From positions 1 to 18,674 of the forward strand of contig NZ_QRVG01000033.1 in assembly GCF_003459245.1 (NCBI RefSeq): a stretch of DNA of 18,674 nt, written 5' to 3'. The notes beneath the pieces were generated by a model. That model did no database searches. It saw nothing but the letters and a program-made list of their open reading frames with translations, and had not been told where the DNA came from. This document shows positions 6,264-14,008 of this stretch, in pieces. The DNA comes from Collinsella sp. AF23-2 (GTDB lineage: Bacteria > Actinomycetota > Coriobacteriia > Coriobacteriales > Coriobacteriaceae). A program made the translations under genes and the position numbers. How positions within the stretch are numbered: position 1 is the stretch's first letter; the number at the start of each line of letters is the position of its first letter.

Positions 6264-7694
6264 CTAATTAGCTCCGTGACCCATCTCGACAACCTTGGTT
6301 AGCGATCCAAACACGCCTTCGTCGGCCACGAGCTGCGCCTCGGCACTCTGCAGCTGCACGGCAACGGCGGCAGGGGCGGTACCGCCCTCGGCCGTGCGCG
6401 CGGCGACAATCGACGGGATATCGAGCGCCTCGGTAATATCGCGCTCAAAGAGCGGGCTTGCCTCCTGGAACACCTCAAACGGCAGGTCCTCAAGATTGCA
6501 GCCGCGCTTCTCACACATCAGGACCAGGTGCCCCACCACGGCATGTGCCTCGCGGAACGGTAGACCGCGCTTTGCCAGGTAATCGGCAACATCGGTGGCG
6601 GCAAGGTGCCCCACGCCGCACTCGCGCGCCATGGCATCCTCGTTGACGGTCCAGGTCGAAATCATTCCGGCCATAACGGACAGGCACTGCATGAGCGTGT
6701 GAGCGGTATCGAGCGCGCCCTCCTTGTCCTCCTGCAAGTCCTTGTTATAAGCGAGCGGCAGGCCCTTCATGGTTACCAGCAGCTGCACCAGGTTGCCGTA
6801 CACGCGACCGCTCTTACCGCGGATAAGCTCGGCAAAGTCGGGATTCTTCTTCTGCGGCATGATGGACGAGCCGGTGGAGTAGGAGTCTGAAAGCGTGATA
6901 AAGCCAAATTCGGAGCTCGACCACAGCACGATCTCCTCGGAAAGACGCGACAGGTGCATCGCCATGACGGATCCGGCGTAATGCAGATCGAGCAGGAAAT
7001 CACGGTCGGAAACCGCATCGAGCGAGTTGGGAATCACGCCCGCAAAGCCAAGTTCGGCAGCCGTCATCTGGCGATCGAGCGGATAGCTCGTACCGGCAAG
7101 CGCGGCAGCACCCAGCGGGCAGTTGTCGGCGGCATCAAAGGCGGCCTTCAGGCGCGTAAAGTCGCGCGCGAACATCCAGGAATACGCCAGCAGATGATGC
7201 GAGAGCAGCACGGGCTGAGCGTGCTGCATATGCGTGTAGCCCGGAAGAATCACCTTGTCGTACTTCTTGGCCGCATCCACCAGCACATGGCGCAGCTCAA
7301 GATTGGCCTCCATGAGCTCCTTGGCCAGCGCCTTGACGCCCAGGCGCGTATCGGTCGCCACCTGGTCGTTGCGCGAACGCCCAGTATGCAAGCGTTTGCC
7401 AGCCTCGCCGATACGACGCGTCAGCTCGCTTTCGATGGACATATGAATGTCCTCGTCGTTGATATCAAAGGTGAAGTTGCCGGCATCGATATCCTGTTCG
7501 ATTCCGGTCAGGCCCTCGGCAATCGCCTGCTCGTCCTCGGCGCTGATAATGCCCTGGGCCGCCAGCATCTTGGCATGTGCCTTAGATCCGGCGATATCCT
7601 GCTTATAGAGATGTTTGTCAACCGGCAACGACGCGCCAAACTCCTGCGTGACCTCGGCCACGCCTGCCTCAAAACGACCGCCCCAAAGAGCCAT
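6264..7694 (-). CDS. argH: Argininosuccinate lyase
   Basis: Last step of arginine synthesis: cleaves argininosuccinate to arginine and fumarate. The 476-residue protein belongs to the fumarase/aspartase superfamily. It shows MALWGGRF at the N-terminus, HTGRSRNDQVATD (residues 103-115), GYTHMQHAQP with the conserved His155/His158 (about 152-161), and the superfamily signature TGSSIMPQKKNP (274-285), whose serine is catalytic. The length is normal. The start is ATG at 7694, with AAAGGGG eight bases upstream; longer in-frame starts up to 7769 add unconserved residues. argG lies upstream on the same strand, with a small ORF in the 522-bp gap. Co-transcription with argG is plausible because no clear terminator separates them. 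A terminator follows at 6218. Confidence 0.97.
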   Translation of the reverse strand: MALWGGRFEAGVAEVTQEFGASLPVDKHLYKQDIAGSKAHAKMLAAQGIISAEDEQAIAEGLTGIEQDIDAGNFTFDINDEDIHMSIESELTRRIGEAGKRLHTGRSRNDQVATDTRLGVKALAKELMEANLELRHVLVDAAKKYDKVILPGYTHMQHAQPVLLSHHLLAYSWMFARDFTRLKAAFDAADNCPLGAAALAGTSYPLDRQMTAAELGFAGVIPNSLDAVSDRDFLLDLHYAGSVMAMHLSRLSEEIVLWSSSEFGFITLSDSYSTGSSIMPQKKNPDFAELIRGKSGRVYGNLVQLLVTMKGLPLAYNKDLQEDKEGALDTAHTLMQCLSVMAGMISTWTVNEDAMARECGVGHLAATDVADYLAKRGLPFREAHAVVGHLVLMCEKRGCNLEDLPFEVFQEASPLFERDITEALDIPSIVAARTAEGGTAPAAVAVQLQSAEAQLVADEGVFGSLTKVVEMGHGAN

Positions 7695-7812
7695 GGAACC
7701 GTCCCCTTTCATCAAATCCCAAAACAAGCGCCCAAAGCAATGCGCCCTGTCGCTAAAGCGATTTCTCAACCGCTAGTTTTGTATATTCCCCACCATGTGC
7801 GAGGCCATATAG

Positions 7813-7983
7813 CTAATTTGCAAAGAAGTGACGCGCCATGCACTTGGCGCCCAACGTCTCCCTCCGAATGTTGCCCTGCGAACCATCGATCCAGGCCTTT
7901 AGGCTCATAGGAACGTCCTCGACCTTTGCAGCATCGAACTCGGGCGCGAGGGCAAGTAAAGCATGCGCGATAGCATTGAACAT
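7813..7983 (-). CDS. Small hypothetical protein between argG and argH
   Basis: A 56-residue reading frame beginning ATG at 7983, with GGGGAG eight bases upstream on the minus strand. I do not recognise the product. It starts with a hydrophobic stretch (FNAIAHALLALAP, residues 2-14), followed by a mixed charged part containing SLKAWIDGSQGN and a basic tail (IRRETLGAKCMARHF). There is one cysteine and no clear membrane segment. Codon choice is reasonably GC-rich at third positions, as in neighbouring genes, which favours real coding. It lies between argG and argH on the same strand, so an arginine-linked role is possible but only by position. A longer version starting at 8049 would begin inside a strong hairpin and lacks a binding site. 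Confidence 0.5.
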   Translation of the reverse strand: MFNAIAHALLALAPEFDAAKVEDVPMSLKAWIDGSQGNIRRETLGAKCMARHFFAN

Positions 7984-8216
7984 AATGGATACTCCCCATA
8001 TATATAGGCGCAGGGCCGTCAAATTGATAGGAGGAGCCCCGCCGGACAACCCCGGCGGGGCTCGGACTCAGCCGCAGACGCGGCATCATATATGCGGGCG
8101 GAACGTAGGGGCCACCGATGTTAAGAAGTGTCAGCAAGCATAACGAAAGGTAGGGACCCCATGCGCCCGTTATGTATCACGCGGATGGGCCGCGCGGATA
8201 CCAAAGGAAGGAGGCG
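7984..8216. other. Gap downstream of argG
   Basis: This 233-bp gap between the argG stop codon and the small ORF holds the GC-rich hairpin at 8035-8062. A TTGACG hexamer (minus strand, 8022-8017) lies near an alternating TATATATA stretch (about 7998-8005). The spacing does not make a convincing promoter for the small ORF, since the transcript would start past its binding site. Confidence 0.4.
8035..8062. terminator. GC-rich hairpin downstream of argG, no T-run
   Basis: A perfect 11-bp stem (8035-8045 with 8052-8062) with a 6-nt loop. Neither strand has a T-run after it. On the minus strand it is followed by CCTCCTATC, so it may be a weak terminator, a processing site or an RNA stabiliser between argG and the downstream genes. 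True termination is uncertain. Confidence 0.4.
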
Positions 8217-9443
8217 CTAGGCCTGGGCGGCAGCAGAGCTGGGGCCCTGGACCTTAGCCCACGTCTTGAGCGACAGCGTATCGATCTCGATAAAGCCGGC
8301 GCTGGCCTTCTCGTCAAACGTAGTGTCGCGGTCGTAGGTAGCCAGACCGTAGTCATACAGGCTAAACGGGCTCTTGCGGCCGACGACATGGCAGTTGCCC
8401 TTAAAGAACTTCAGACGGACGGTGCCGGTCACGAACTTCTGGGTGTCGGCCATAAAGGCATCGAGCGCGTTTTTGAGCGGGCTGTACCACTGGCCGTTGT
8501 ACACGGCAGTGGCCCAATCCTGCTCGAGCTTAATCTTGGTCTTGAGCAGGTCGCCCTCGACGCAGATGTCCTCGAGCGCCTTGTGGGCGGTGATGAGCGT
8601 CAGGGCGCCAGGAACCTCGTAGCACTCGCGACTCTTGAGGCCCACCAGACGATCCTCGACCAGGTCGAGACGGCCAAAGCCGTTGTCACCCGAAATCTTG
8701 TTGAGGGCGATGACGATCTCGGAGAGTTTCATCTTCTTGCCATCGACGGCGATGGGCTTGCCCGCCTCAAACTCAATCTCGGTGTAGGTCGGGGTGTCCG
8801 GCGTGTCCTCGGGGTTCTTGGTCATAACCCAGGCGTCGTCGAGCGGCTCGTTCCAGGGATCCTCCAGGTGACCGCACTCGATGGCGCGACCCCACAGGTT
8901 GTCGTCGATGGAATAGGGGTTGTCGTTGGCGCCCTCGGGAACCGGCACGTTGTGGGCGTGAGCATAGGCAACCTCATCGGGACGGCACTTCAGATCCCAC
9001 TCGCGAACCGGGGCGATAACCTTAAGCTCGGGGTCGAGGGCCTTGACGGCAGCCTCAAAACGAACCTGGTCGTTACCCTTGCCGGTGCAGCCGTGGGCGA
9101 CGTAGGTCGCGCCAAACTCGTGAGCGACCTCGACAAGCTTCTTGGCGAGCAGCGGGCGAGACAGCGCGGAGAGCAGCGGGTACTTGTTCTCGTACATGGA
9201 GTTTGCGGCGATGGCCTTAGTCAGGAACTCATCGGAGAACTCGTCGCGCAGGTCGAGCACCTGGCAATCGAGAACGCCCAGGTCAAGCGCCTTCTGCTTC
9301 TTGGCATCCAAGCCGGTCTCCTCCTGGCCCACGTTGCCGCAGACGCAAACGACATCGAGATTCTTCTCGTCCTGGAGCCACTTGACACATACGGATGTAT
9401 CAAGACCACCGGAATATGCGAGAACGACTTTTTCCTTGCTCAT
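8217..9443 (-). CDS. argG: Argininosuccinate synthase
   Basis: Joins citrulline and aspartate using ATP to make argininosuccinate, the substrate of the nearby argH product. The 408-residue protein begins MSKEKVVLAYSGGLDTS with the PP-loop ATP-binding motif (residues 10-17). It carries the family block AHGCTGKGNDQVRFE (about 116-130) and the expected length of the short bacterial type. The start is ATG at 9443, with AAAGGA seven bases upstream; an in-frame ATG at 9494 adds 17 unconserved residues. The C-terminus ends in an alanine-rich tail. No ArgR box was recognised with confidence in the AT-rich upstream region. argG and argH together convert citrulline to arginine; the genes for earlier steps are not in this window. 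Confidence 0.97.
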   Translation of the reverse strand: MSKEKVVLAYSGGLDTSVCVKWLQDEKNLDVVCVCGNVGQEETGLDAKKQKALDLGVLDCQVLDLRDEFSDEFLTKAIAANSMYENKYPLLSALSRPLLAKKLVEVAHEFGATYVAHGCTGKGNDQVRFEAAVKALDPELKVIAPVREWDLKCRPDEVAYAHAHNVPVPEGANDNPYSIDDNLWGRAIECGHLEDPWNEPLDDAWVMTKNPEDTPDTPTYTEIEFEAGKPIAVDGKKMKLSEIVIALNKISGDNGFGRLDLVEDRLVGLKSRECYEVPGALTLITAHKALEDICVEGDLLKTKIKLEQDWATAVYNGQWYSPLKNALDAFMADTQKFVTGTVRLKFFKGNCHVVGRKSPFSLYDYGLATYDRDTTFDEKASAGFIEIDTLSLKTWAKVQGPSSAAAQA

Positions 9444-9997
9444 GGCTGTTTCCTTTCGCCCTTGGTAGCTAGTTAGAACATCGGTCAGTTGCAAGTCATT
9501 TCGAGGTCAAAAAACCGTGCAATATCAGGTTAAATAGCAAAAAGCAGCACAGCATGCTCTAGAAACATGCGTTTATATCGTGCTAAAACCCAACGACCTC
9601 AAAATGACTCTGTTGGGGCATTTCACCCCATACGAACAGAGACGATTGTTATCGTCGTCGGGAAATTGCGCGCTGGCGTCGGATGGCATTATCTGCAGTG
9701 GTGATGATCTTTACGAACTGCATCTGCCTCTCCTTTCACCTATCGCCGGGCGCAATTCTAATATCGTAAACGGTACCTTTTCTTCGGTAAGCGGTTGTAT
9801 TTCCGTCTCCGTTTTCGATGGTCGCTATATTACGCTAAAGTGCCCGCAGCACAAGCGACAAATTCAAATTTCTGAAAAGTTTTTTCATTACTTTGTGAAG
9901 CGTGGTGCAAATACGCTCCGTTCCTGCGACAATACGCTCAGTTACTGGTTGATGGTTATAACGTCTGAAACAATTTCGAAACGAAAGGCGCGCTTTT
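9444..9997. other. AT-rich divergent region between argG and the Cof-type HAD gene
   Basis: A 554-bp region with lower GC than its neighbours. It must contain the argG promoter on the left and probably the HAD promoter on the right (-10 TATAAC at 9957-9962). A doubtful reading frame crosses most of it (9580-10038). Short hairpins are visible: GGGG/CCCC around 9614-9629 and GACGAT/ATCGTC around 9642-9657. An inverted CATG motif with a 9-bp gap lies near 9553-9569. No ArgR site could be assigned. Confidence 0.45.
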
Positions 9998-10038
9998 ATG
10001 CAAACTTACGAATCGGACACCAATATCGGAAGCATTAA
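9580..10038 (+). CDS. Doubtful ORF, possibly not translated
   Basis: A 152-codon reading frame from GTG at 9580 (alternative ATG at 9604) that ends 41 nt inside the HAD gene in another frame. I do not recognise the product. No ribosome binding site precedes either start. Third-position GC is far below that of the flanking genes, and the overlap with the HAD start is awkward. In its favour, it stays open for 459 nt in a region only moderately GC-rich and has a mixed, protein-like composition. It could be a foreign or decayed gene, or simply an open stretch in a long non-coding region. Confidence 0.25.
   Translation: MLKPNDLKMTLLGHFTPYEQRRLLSSSGNCALASDGIICSGDDLYELHLPLLSPIAGRNSNIVNGTFSSVSGCISVSVFDGRYITLKCPQHKRQIQISEKFFHYFVKRGANTLRSCDNTLSYWLMVITSETISKRKARFYANLRIGHQYRKH
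9957..9962 (+). promoter_or_regulatory. Candidate -10 for the Cof-type HAD gene
   Basis: TATAAC matches five of six consensus bases and is preceded by TG two bases upstream. No good -35 is present. The leader to the ATG at 9998 would be about 29 nt. Confidence 0.35.
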
Positions 10039-10825
10039 GATTCTCGCCGTCGACATGGACAAGACGCTGCTCACCGACAAGCGCGTGTTGCCGCAGGGTC
10101 TTGATGAGCGCCTGGACAAGCTCGCCGACGCAGGCATTGTATTCTGCCCCGCCAGCGGACGCCCCGCCCCCAAACTCGAGGAAATGTTCGAAAGCATTAA
10201 GAACCGCCTTGCTTTTTGTCCCGACAACGGAGCCTGCGTCATCTATCGCGGCAGCTATATCTATAAGAGCAACATCGATGTGGCGCTGTATCAGCAGGTG
10301 CTCGCCCGTGCCTCGGAGGACCCGCGTGCCGTTCCCGTCTTGTGCTGCTACGACGAGTTCTATGTGCTCGCCCGCGACCATCAGTACCACGACGAGATCA
10401 GCGTGTACTACAACACGATCAACTACGTCGATAGCTTTGAGGGCCTTGATATCGAGTCCAACAAGATTTCGATCTTCTTCCCCGCCTACGATGCCGAGCC
10501 AGCGTTTCGCGAGGACTACAGCCCCGAGTTCTCGGACAAGCTCTACGTCACCAACGCCGGGCGCGAGTGGATCGACTTCATGAACCTGGGCGTCGACAAG
10601 GGGTCGGGCGTCGCGCACCTGTGCGACCACCTGGGCATCGATATCGCCGACGCCGCCGCCGTGGGCGACACCTACAACGATATTCCCATGCTCGAGCGCG
10701 TCGGGCATAGCTTTATCGTGGACAATGCCGAGGAGCACATGAACGCGCATGCCAAGTGGCGCATTCCGAGCAACAACGACGGGGGCGTACTGACGCTCAT
10801 CGACGCCATCCTGGCGGCTCGGTAA
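9998..10825 (+). CDS. Cof-type HAD-IIB phosphatase
   Basis: A 275-residue haloacid-dehalogenase hydrolase of the Cof/YbiV type, usually sugar-phosphate or cofactor phosphatases of broad specificity in the cytosol. Motif I is AVDMDKTLL (Asp19 and Asp21). Motif II is PASGRP (Ser53). The motif III lysine is in GVDKGSGV (Lys201). Motif IV is VGDTYNDIPML (Asp224 and Asp228). The region between motifs II and III (about residues 85-185) is the C2 cap, which sets substrate choice; it cannot be read to a specific substrate. The start is ATG at 9998, with GAAAGG nine bases upstream. The gene is monocistronic as far as seen and converges on polA, with the 34-bp-arm inverted repeat starting 12 nt after its stop codon. 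Confidence 0.92.
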   Translation: MQTYESDTNIGSIKILAVDMDKTLLTDKRVLPQGLDERLDKLADAGIVFCPASGRPAPKLEEMFESIKNRLAFCPDNGACVIYRGSYIYKSNIDVALYQQVLARASEDPRAVPVLCCYDEFYVLARDHQYHDEISVYYNTINYVDSFEGLDIESNKISIFFPAYDAEPAFREDYSPEFSDKLYVTNAGREWIDFMNLGVDKGSGVAHLCDHLGIDIADAAAVGDTYNDIPMLERVGHSFIVDNAEEHMNAHAKWRIPSNNDGGVLTLIDAILAAR

Positions 10826-10836
10826 CGTGGCTCGTC

Positions 10837-10966
10837 GGACCTGGCCGGGCGGCGCGGATTAGTTTTTCGTTCGGTCAGGTCCTGGGCTCGCTCGGAAAGC
10901 ACATTAAGTGCTTTCCGGCTCGTGCGGAATCTACGAAAAACTAATCCGCGCCGCCCGGCCAGGTCC
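10837..10966. repeat. Large inverted repeat with 34-bp perfect arms
   Basis: The arms at 10837-10870 and 10933-10966 are perfect 34-bp reverse complements. Each has a GC-rich outer part and an AT-rich inner part (ATTAGTTTTTCG / CGAAAAACTAAT). The 62-bp centre carries its own 10-bp hairpin (10893-10902 with 10908-10917, loop ATTAA). In addition, 10873-10882 (GGTCAGGTCC) can pair with the first ten bases of the left arm with one G-U pair, giving an alternative fold that excludes the long stem. It lies 12 nt past the HAD stop codon. Possible roles are a bidirectional transcription end, a miniature element or a cruciform; none is proven. Confidence 0.85.
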
Positions 10967-11033
10967 TAGGTTTACTTTCCTGCCGCCAAGATGGCGTCTT
11001 GAGTGTCTAGATACTTAGCTGAAATGATTTGAG

Positions 11034-11074
11034 CAGAGGGGAGCCCCTTGTTGGAAGGGGCTCCCCTCTGTTTT
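11034..11074 (+). terminator. Strong intrinsic terminator, plus strand
   Basis: A perfect 16-bp stem (11034-11049 with 11055-11070) with loop GTTGG is followed by TTTT. The T-run is only on the plus-strand side. The nearest plus-strand gene is the Cof-type HAD gene, which ended about 210 nt earlier. Confidence 0.8.
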
Positions 11075-11083
11075 GGTTACTGT

Positions 11084-11112
11084 GGGACAAATAAATCAGT
11101 AGTGTTTGTCCC
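11084..11112. repeat. 8-bp inverted repeat downstream of polA
   Basis: GGGACAAA (11084-11091) is the reverse complement of TTTGTCCC (11105-11112), with a 13-nt AT-rich spacer. It is the first hairpin a polA transcript would meet, about 60 nt past the stop codon, but no T-run follows on the minus strand. Confidence 0.5.
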
Positions 11113-11170
11113 AAATCTTAAGTATGTGGGGGCTTGCGTCTTGGGCGAGCTTGCCTTACGGAGTGCTTCC

Positions 11171-13915
11171 CTATTTCGCGTCGGCCCAGGTTATGCCGGT
11201 GCTGGCTTCGGCGATCAACGGTACGCGGAGGTCTACTACGTGTTCCATGACGTCGCGGACCATGGCGGTGAGGCGCTCGACTTCGTCGACGGGGCACTCA
11301 AAGTCCAGTTCGTCGTGTACCTGCAGGATCATGTGGGCGGCAAAGCCTTCTTCTTCCAAGCGACGGCTTACGCGGGCCATGGCGATCTTGATGATGTCGG
11401 CGGCGGTGCCCTGCATGGGGTGGTTCATGGCCGTGCGCTCGCCAAAGCCGCGGAGCTGTGGGTTTTTGGCCTTGAGCTCGGGAATATGGCGTCTGCGGCC
11501 ATACATGGTCTCGGCATAGCCCGTTTGCTTGGCTCGCGCCACCACATTGTCGAGGAACGTGCGCACGCCCGGGTAGGCCTCGTAGTAGCGATCGATCATA
11601 TCGCGCGCCTCGGCCATCGAGATGTGCAGCGACTGCGACAGTCCATAGGCCTGCTGGCCGTACACGATGCCAAAGTTCACGGCCTTGGCGCGGCTACGCA
11701 GGTCGGGTGTCACCTCGGACACCGGCACGCCAAATACGCGCGCGGCCGTCTCGGCATGGAAGTCCTCGCCCTCGTTGAAGGCGCGCACCAGGTGCTCGTC
11801 ACCCGAAAGATGCGCGAGCAGGCGCAGCTCGATCTGCGAGTAGTCCACCGCCAAAAAGACGCTGCCCTCGCCCGCCGAGAACGCCGTCTTGACGGTACGC
11901 CCCAGCTCCGAGCGCGTCGGAATGTTTTGCAGATTGGGGTCGCTCGAAGACAAACGCCCCGTCGCGGTGATGGTCTGGTTGTACGTGGTGTGCACACGCC
12001 CGTCACCACGGCGCAGCGGGCCCAGCGTGTCCAGATAGGTCGACTTAATCTTGGACTTCTCACGCCAGTCCAAAATCAGGCGCACGATCTCGTGGTCGTG
12101 GGCAAGGTCGCTCAGCACCTTGGCGTTGGTCGAATAGTAGCCGCGCTTGGTCTTTTTGAGGCCCTTGGTCGGAAGTCCCATAACATCAAACAGCACGTGC
12201 GAGAGTTGCATGGGGCTGCCGATGTTAAAGGTCTCGTCGCCGGCCAGGTCGCGAATGCTGCGCTCGACATCGGCAATCTGGGTCGCCAGGCCCTCGGACA
12301 GACTGTGCAGGCGGTCGGGGTCCACGAGCATGCCCGCGCGCTCCATCTTGGCAAGCACCGGCACGAGCGGCATCTCGATCCCATCGAACACGTTGGCGGC
12401 GTTCTCGCGGGCCATGCGGTCACGCAGCGGTGCAACCAGCGCCAGCGTCAAGGCCGCCGTGCGAGCGGCGGGCGCAGGAGCGTCCTCGCCAGCACCCTCT
12501 GCGCCGCGCGCCGCAGGCAGCGCCATCTGCAGATACGTATCGGCCAGATACACCTCGTCAAACTCGGAGCGGTCGGAATCCAACAGGTAGGCGGCAACAA
12601 CGGTATCGAAGATGCGCGTGGAATCGACTGCCAGCGGATCCATGAGCTCGAGCTCAGAAGAATCGATGGGCGAAAGCTCATGCAAAAGCGCCTTCATATC
12701 CGGGCTCGCCACACGGCCTTCCATAAACAGACGCGCGAGCACGCCGGCAATCACGCCGTGGGCGAAGTTGAAGCCCTCAACCTCAGCCGCCGCACCGCTG
12801 TCGCCCTCCTCGAGCGCAAACAGGCCCTTGGACGTCGCCAACCACAGCGTGCACGTCAGCCCAAAGAGCGCGCCCTCTTCCTTGTCATCGTCCACCACGG
12901 CGGCGACCCACTCGCCGGCATCAATCACGCGGGAGACCTCAGCCGCAACGGCACCAAGCGCGCCAGCATCGCCGGCGGCTGCGCGCAAAACGGCGGGAAT
13001 CTCAAACGTGCTGGCAGCAGCGCCACCCTCGCCGCCGATCAGCGCCAAGAAACGGTTCTGCATGGCGGTGATACCAAGCGTACCCAGCGCCGCGGAAACC
13101 TCATCGGCAGAAAACGCTGGGAAGGATGTTTCGTCAAAGTCGAGCTCGACGGGCGCATCGGTGCGGATGGTCGCCACCTTACGGCTCAGCAGCGCGTCGT
13201 CGATGTGTGCGCGCAGGTTTTCTCCCATCTTGCCCTTGACCTCGTCAGCATGCGCGATGACCTCGTCAAGGCTGCCGTACTGCGCGATGAGCGCACTCGC
13301 CTTTTTGGGGCCGATGCCCGGTACGCCGGGAATGTTGTCCGATGTATCGCCCTTCAGACCGTAAAAATCGGGCACGAGCGCCGGCGTGATGCCGTGATAC
13401 AGGTCGTCCACGCTCTCGGGCGTCATGATCGCCACGTCGGACAGGCCCTTGCGAGTCGAGACCACGTTGACGTGCTCGGTCACGAGCTGATACATGTCGC
13501 GGTCGCCGGTCACCAGCAGCATGTCGCAGCCGGCCTCCTCGCCCAGGCGCGCCATGGTTCCCAGGATATCGTCGCCTTCCCAGCCCTCGGACTGCAAAAT
13601 GGGCACGTTGAGCGCGGCGAGCAGCTCTTTAATCATCGGAAACTGCGCGTGCAGATCGGGGTCCATGGGCGGGCGCTGCGCCTTATACTGCGGCAGCATT
13701 TCCATGCGCACGCGCGGCTTGCCCTTGTCAAACGCCACGACCACACCGTCGGGGTTAAAGGCGTCGATCATCTTGAGAAACATGTTCAGAAAGCCAAAGA
13801 TCGCGTTGGTGGGGCGACCGTCCGGCGCGTTCATGGTCGGCGGCACGGCGTGGAAGGCGCGGTGCATGAGCGAGTTGCCGTCGATAACGGCAAAGGTGCG
13901 GCGCTTGTCAGACAT
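11171..13915 (-). CDS. polA: DNA polymerase I
   Basis: Repair and Okazaki-fragment polymerase of 914 residues. The N-terminal 5' nuclease (about 1-290) shows VIDGNSLMHRAFHA, VTGDRDMYQL (135-144) and GDTSDNIPGVPGIG (189-202). The middle domain (about 330-490) has diverged and lacks recognisable DEDD exonuclease acids, so proofreading is probably absent, as in many Gram-positive Pol I enzymes. The polymerase domain has TGRLSSSDPNLQNIP (652-666), motif A DYSQIELRLLAHLSGDE (from Asp691), motif B RSRAKAVNFGIVYG (Lys744, Tyr752) and motif C QVHDELDFE (His867-Glu869). The start is ATG at 13915, with GAGG eight bases upstream; a GTG at 13954 lacks a binding site. The long plus-strand reading frame across this gene is an antisense shadow. 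Confidence 0.97.
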   Translation of the reverse strand: MSDKRRTFAVIDGNSLMHRAFHAVPPTMNAPDGRPTNAIFGFLNMFLKMIDAFNPDGVVVAFDKGKPRVRMEMLPQYKAQRPPMDPDLHAQFPMIKELLAALNVPILQSEGWEGDDILGTMARLGEEAGCDMLLVTGDRDMYQLVTEHVNVVSTRKGLSDVAIMTPESVDDLYHGITPALVPDFYGLKGDTSDNIPGVPGIGPKKASALIAQYGSLDEVIAHADEVKGKMGENLRAHIDDALLSRKVATIRTDAPVELDFDETSFPAFSADEVSAALGTLGITAMQNRFLALIGGEGGAAASTFEIPAVLRAAAGDAGALGAVAAEVSRVIDAGEWVAAVVDDDKEEGALFGLTCTLWLATSKGLFALEEGDSGAAAEVEGFNFAHGVIAGVLARLFMEGRVASPDMKALLHELSPIDSSELELMDPLAVDSTRIFDTVVAAYLLDSDRSEFDEVYLADTYLQMALPAARGAEGAGEDAPAPAARTAALTLALVAPLRDRMARENAANVFDGIEMPLVPVLAKMERAGMLVDPDRLHSLSEGLATQIADVERSIRDLAGDETFNIGSPMQLSHVLFDVMGLPTKGLKKTKRGYYSTNAKVLSDLAHDHEIVRLILDWREKSKIKSTYLDTLGPLRRGDGRVHTTYNQTITATGRLSSSDPNLQNIPTRSELGRTVKTAFSAGEGSVFLAVDYSQIELRLLAHLSGDEHLVRAFNEGEDFHAETAARVFGVPVSEVTPDLRSRAKAVNFGIVYGQQAYGLSQSLHISMAEARDMIDRYYEAYPGVRTFLDNVVARAKQTGYAETMYGRRRHIPELKAKNPQLRGFGERTAMNHPMQGTAADIIKIAMARVSRRLEEEGFAAHMILQVHDELDFECPVDEVERLTAMVRDVMEHVVDLRVPLIAEASTGITWADAK

Positions 13916-14008
13916 ATTGAATACCTCGCTTTGGGCTGGGCACGGTTTGCTCACACCAGTTTACACGCTCCCCGCCCCGCGGCCACCACACATCAAGCTC
14001 CCCCGCCA

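Larger units (their letters stand above)
10826..11170. other. Convergent gap filled with inverted repeats
   Basis: The 345 bp between the convergent HAD and polA genes contain no coding sequence I can support. They hold three separate inverted repeats, listed individually: a large one with 34-bp arms (10837-10966), a 16-bp terminator hairpin (11034-11070) and an 8-bp hairpin (11084-11112). Confidence 0.7.

Noticed and set aside
7695..7769. N-terminal extensions of argH (likewise cyuA, ndk, argG, polA, thiC and the membrane protein)
   Set aside because: In each case a downstream start has a well-placed Shine-Dalgarno and matches the family N-terminus, while the extension is unconserved or overlaps a promoter or riboswitch.
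7995..8022. TTGACG plus TATATA as a promoter for the small ORF
   Set aside because: Spacing is either 10 bp or puts the transcript start downstream of the ribosome binding site.
8172..9476. Long plus-strand frame opposite argG, with similar long frames opposite rpsA (997-2046), cyuA (3433-4611) and the aminopeptidase (14046-15551, minus)
   Set aside because: All are antisense shadows caused by third-position GC bias; the opposite strands encode well-recognised proteins.
9444..9600. ArgR (ARG box) operator upstream of argG
   Set aside because: I looked for the AT-rich palindrome with TGAAT or TGCAT half sites but found only partial matches; not enough to call.
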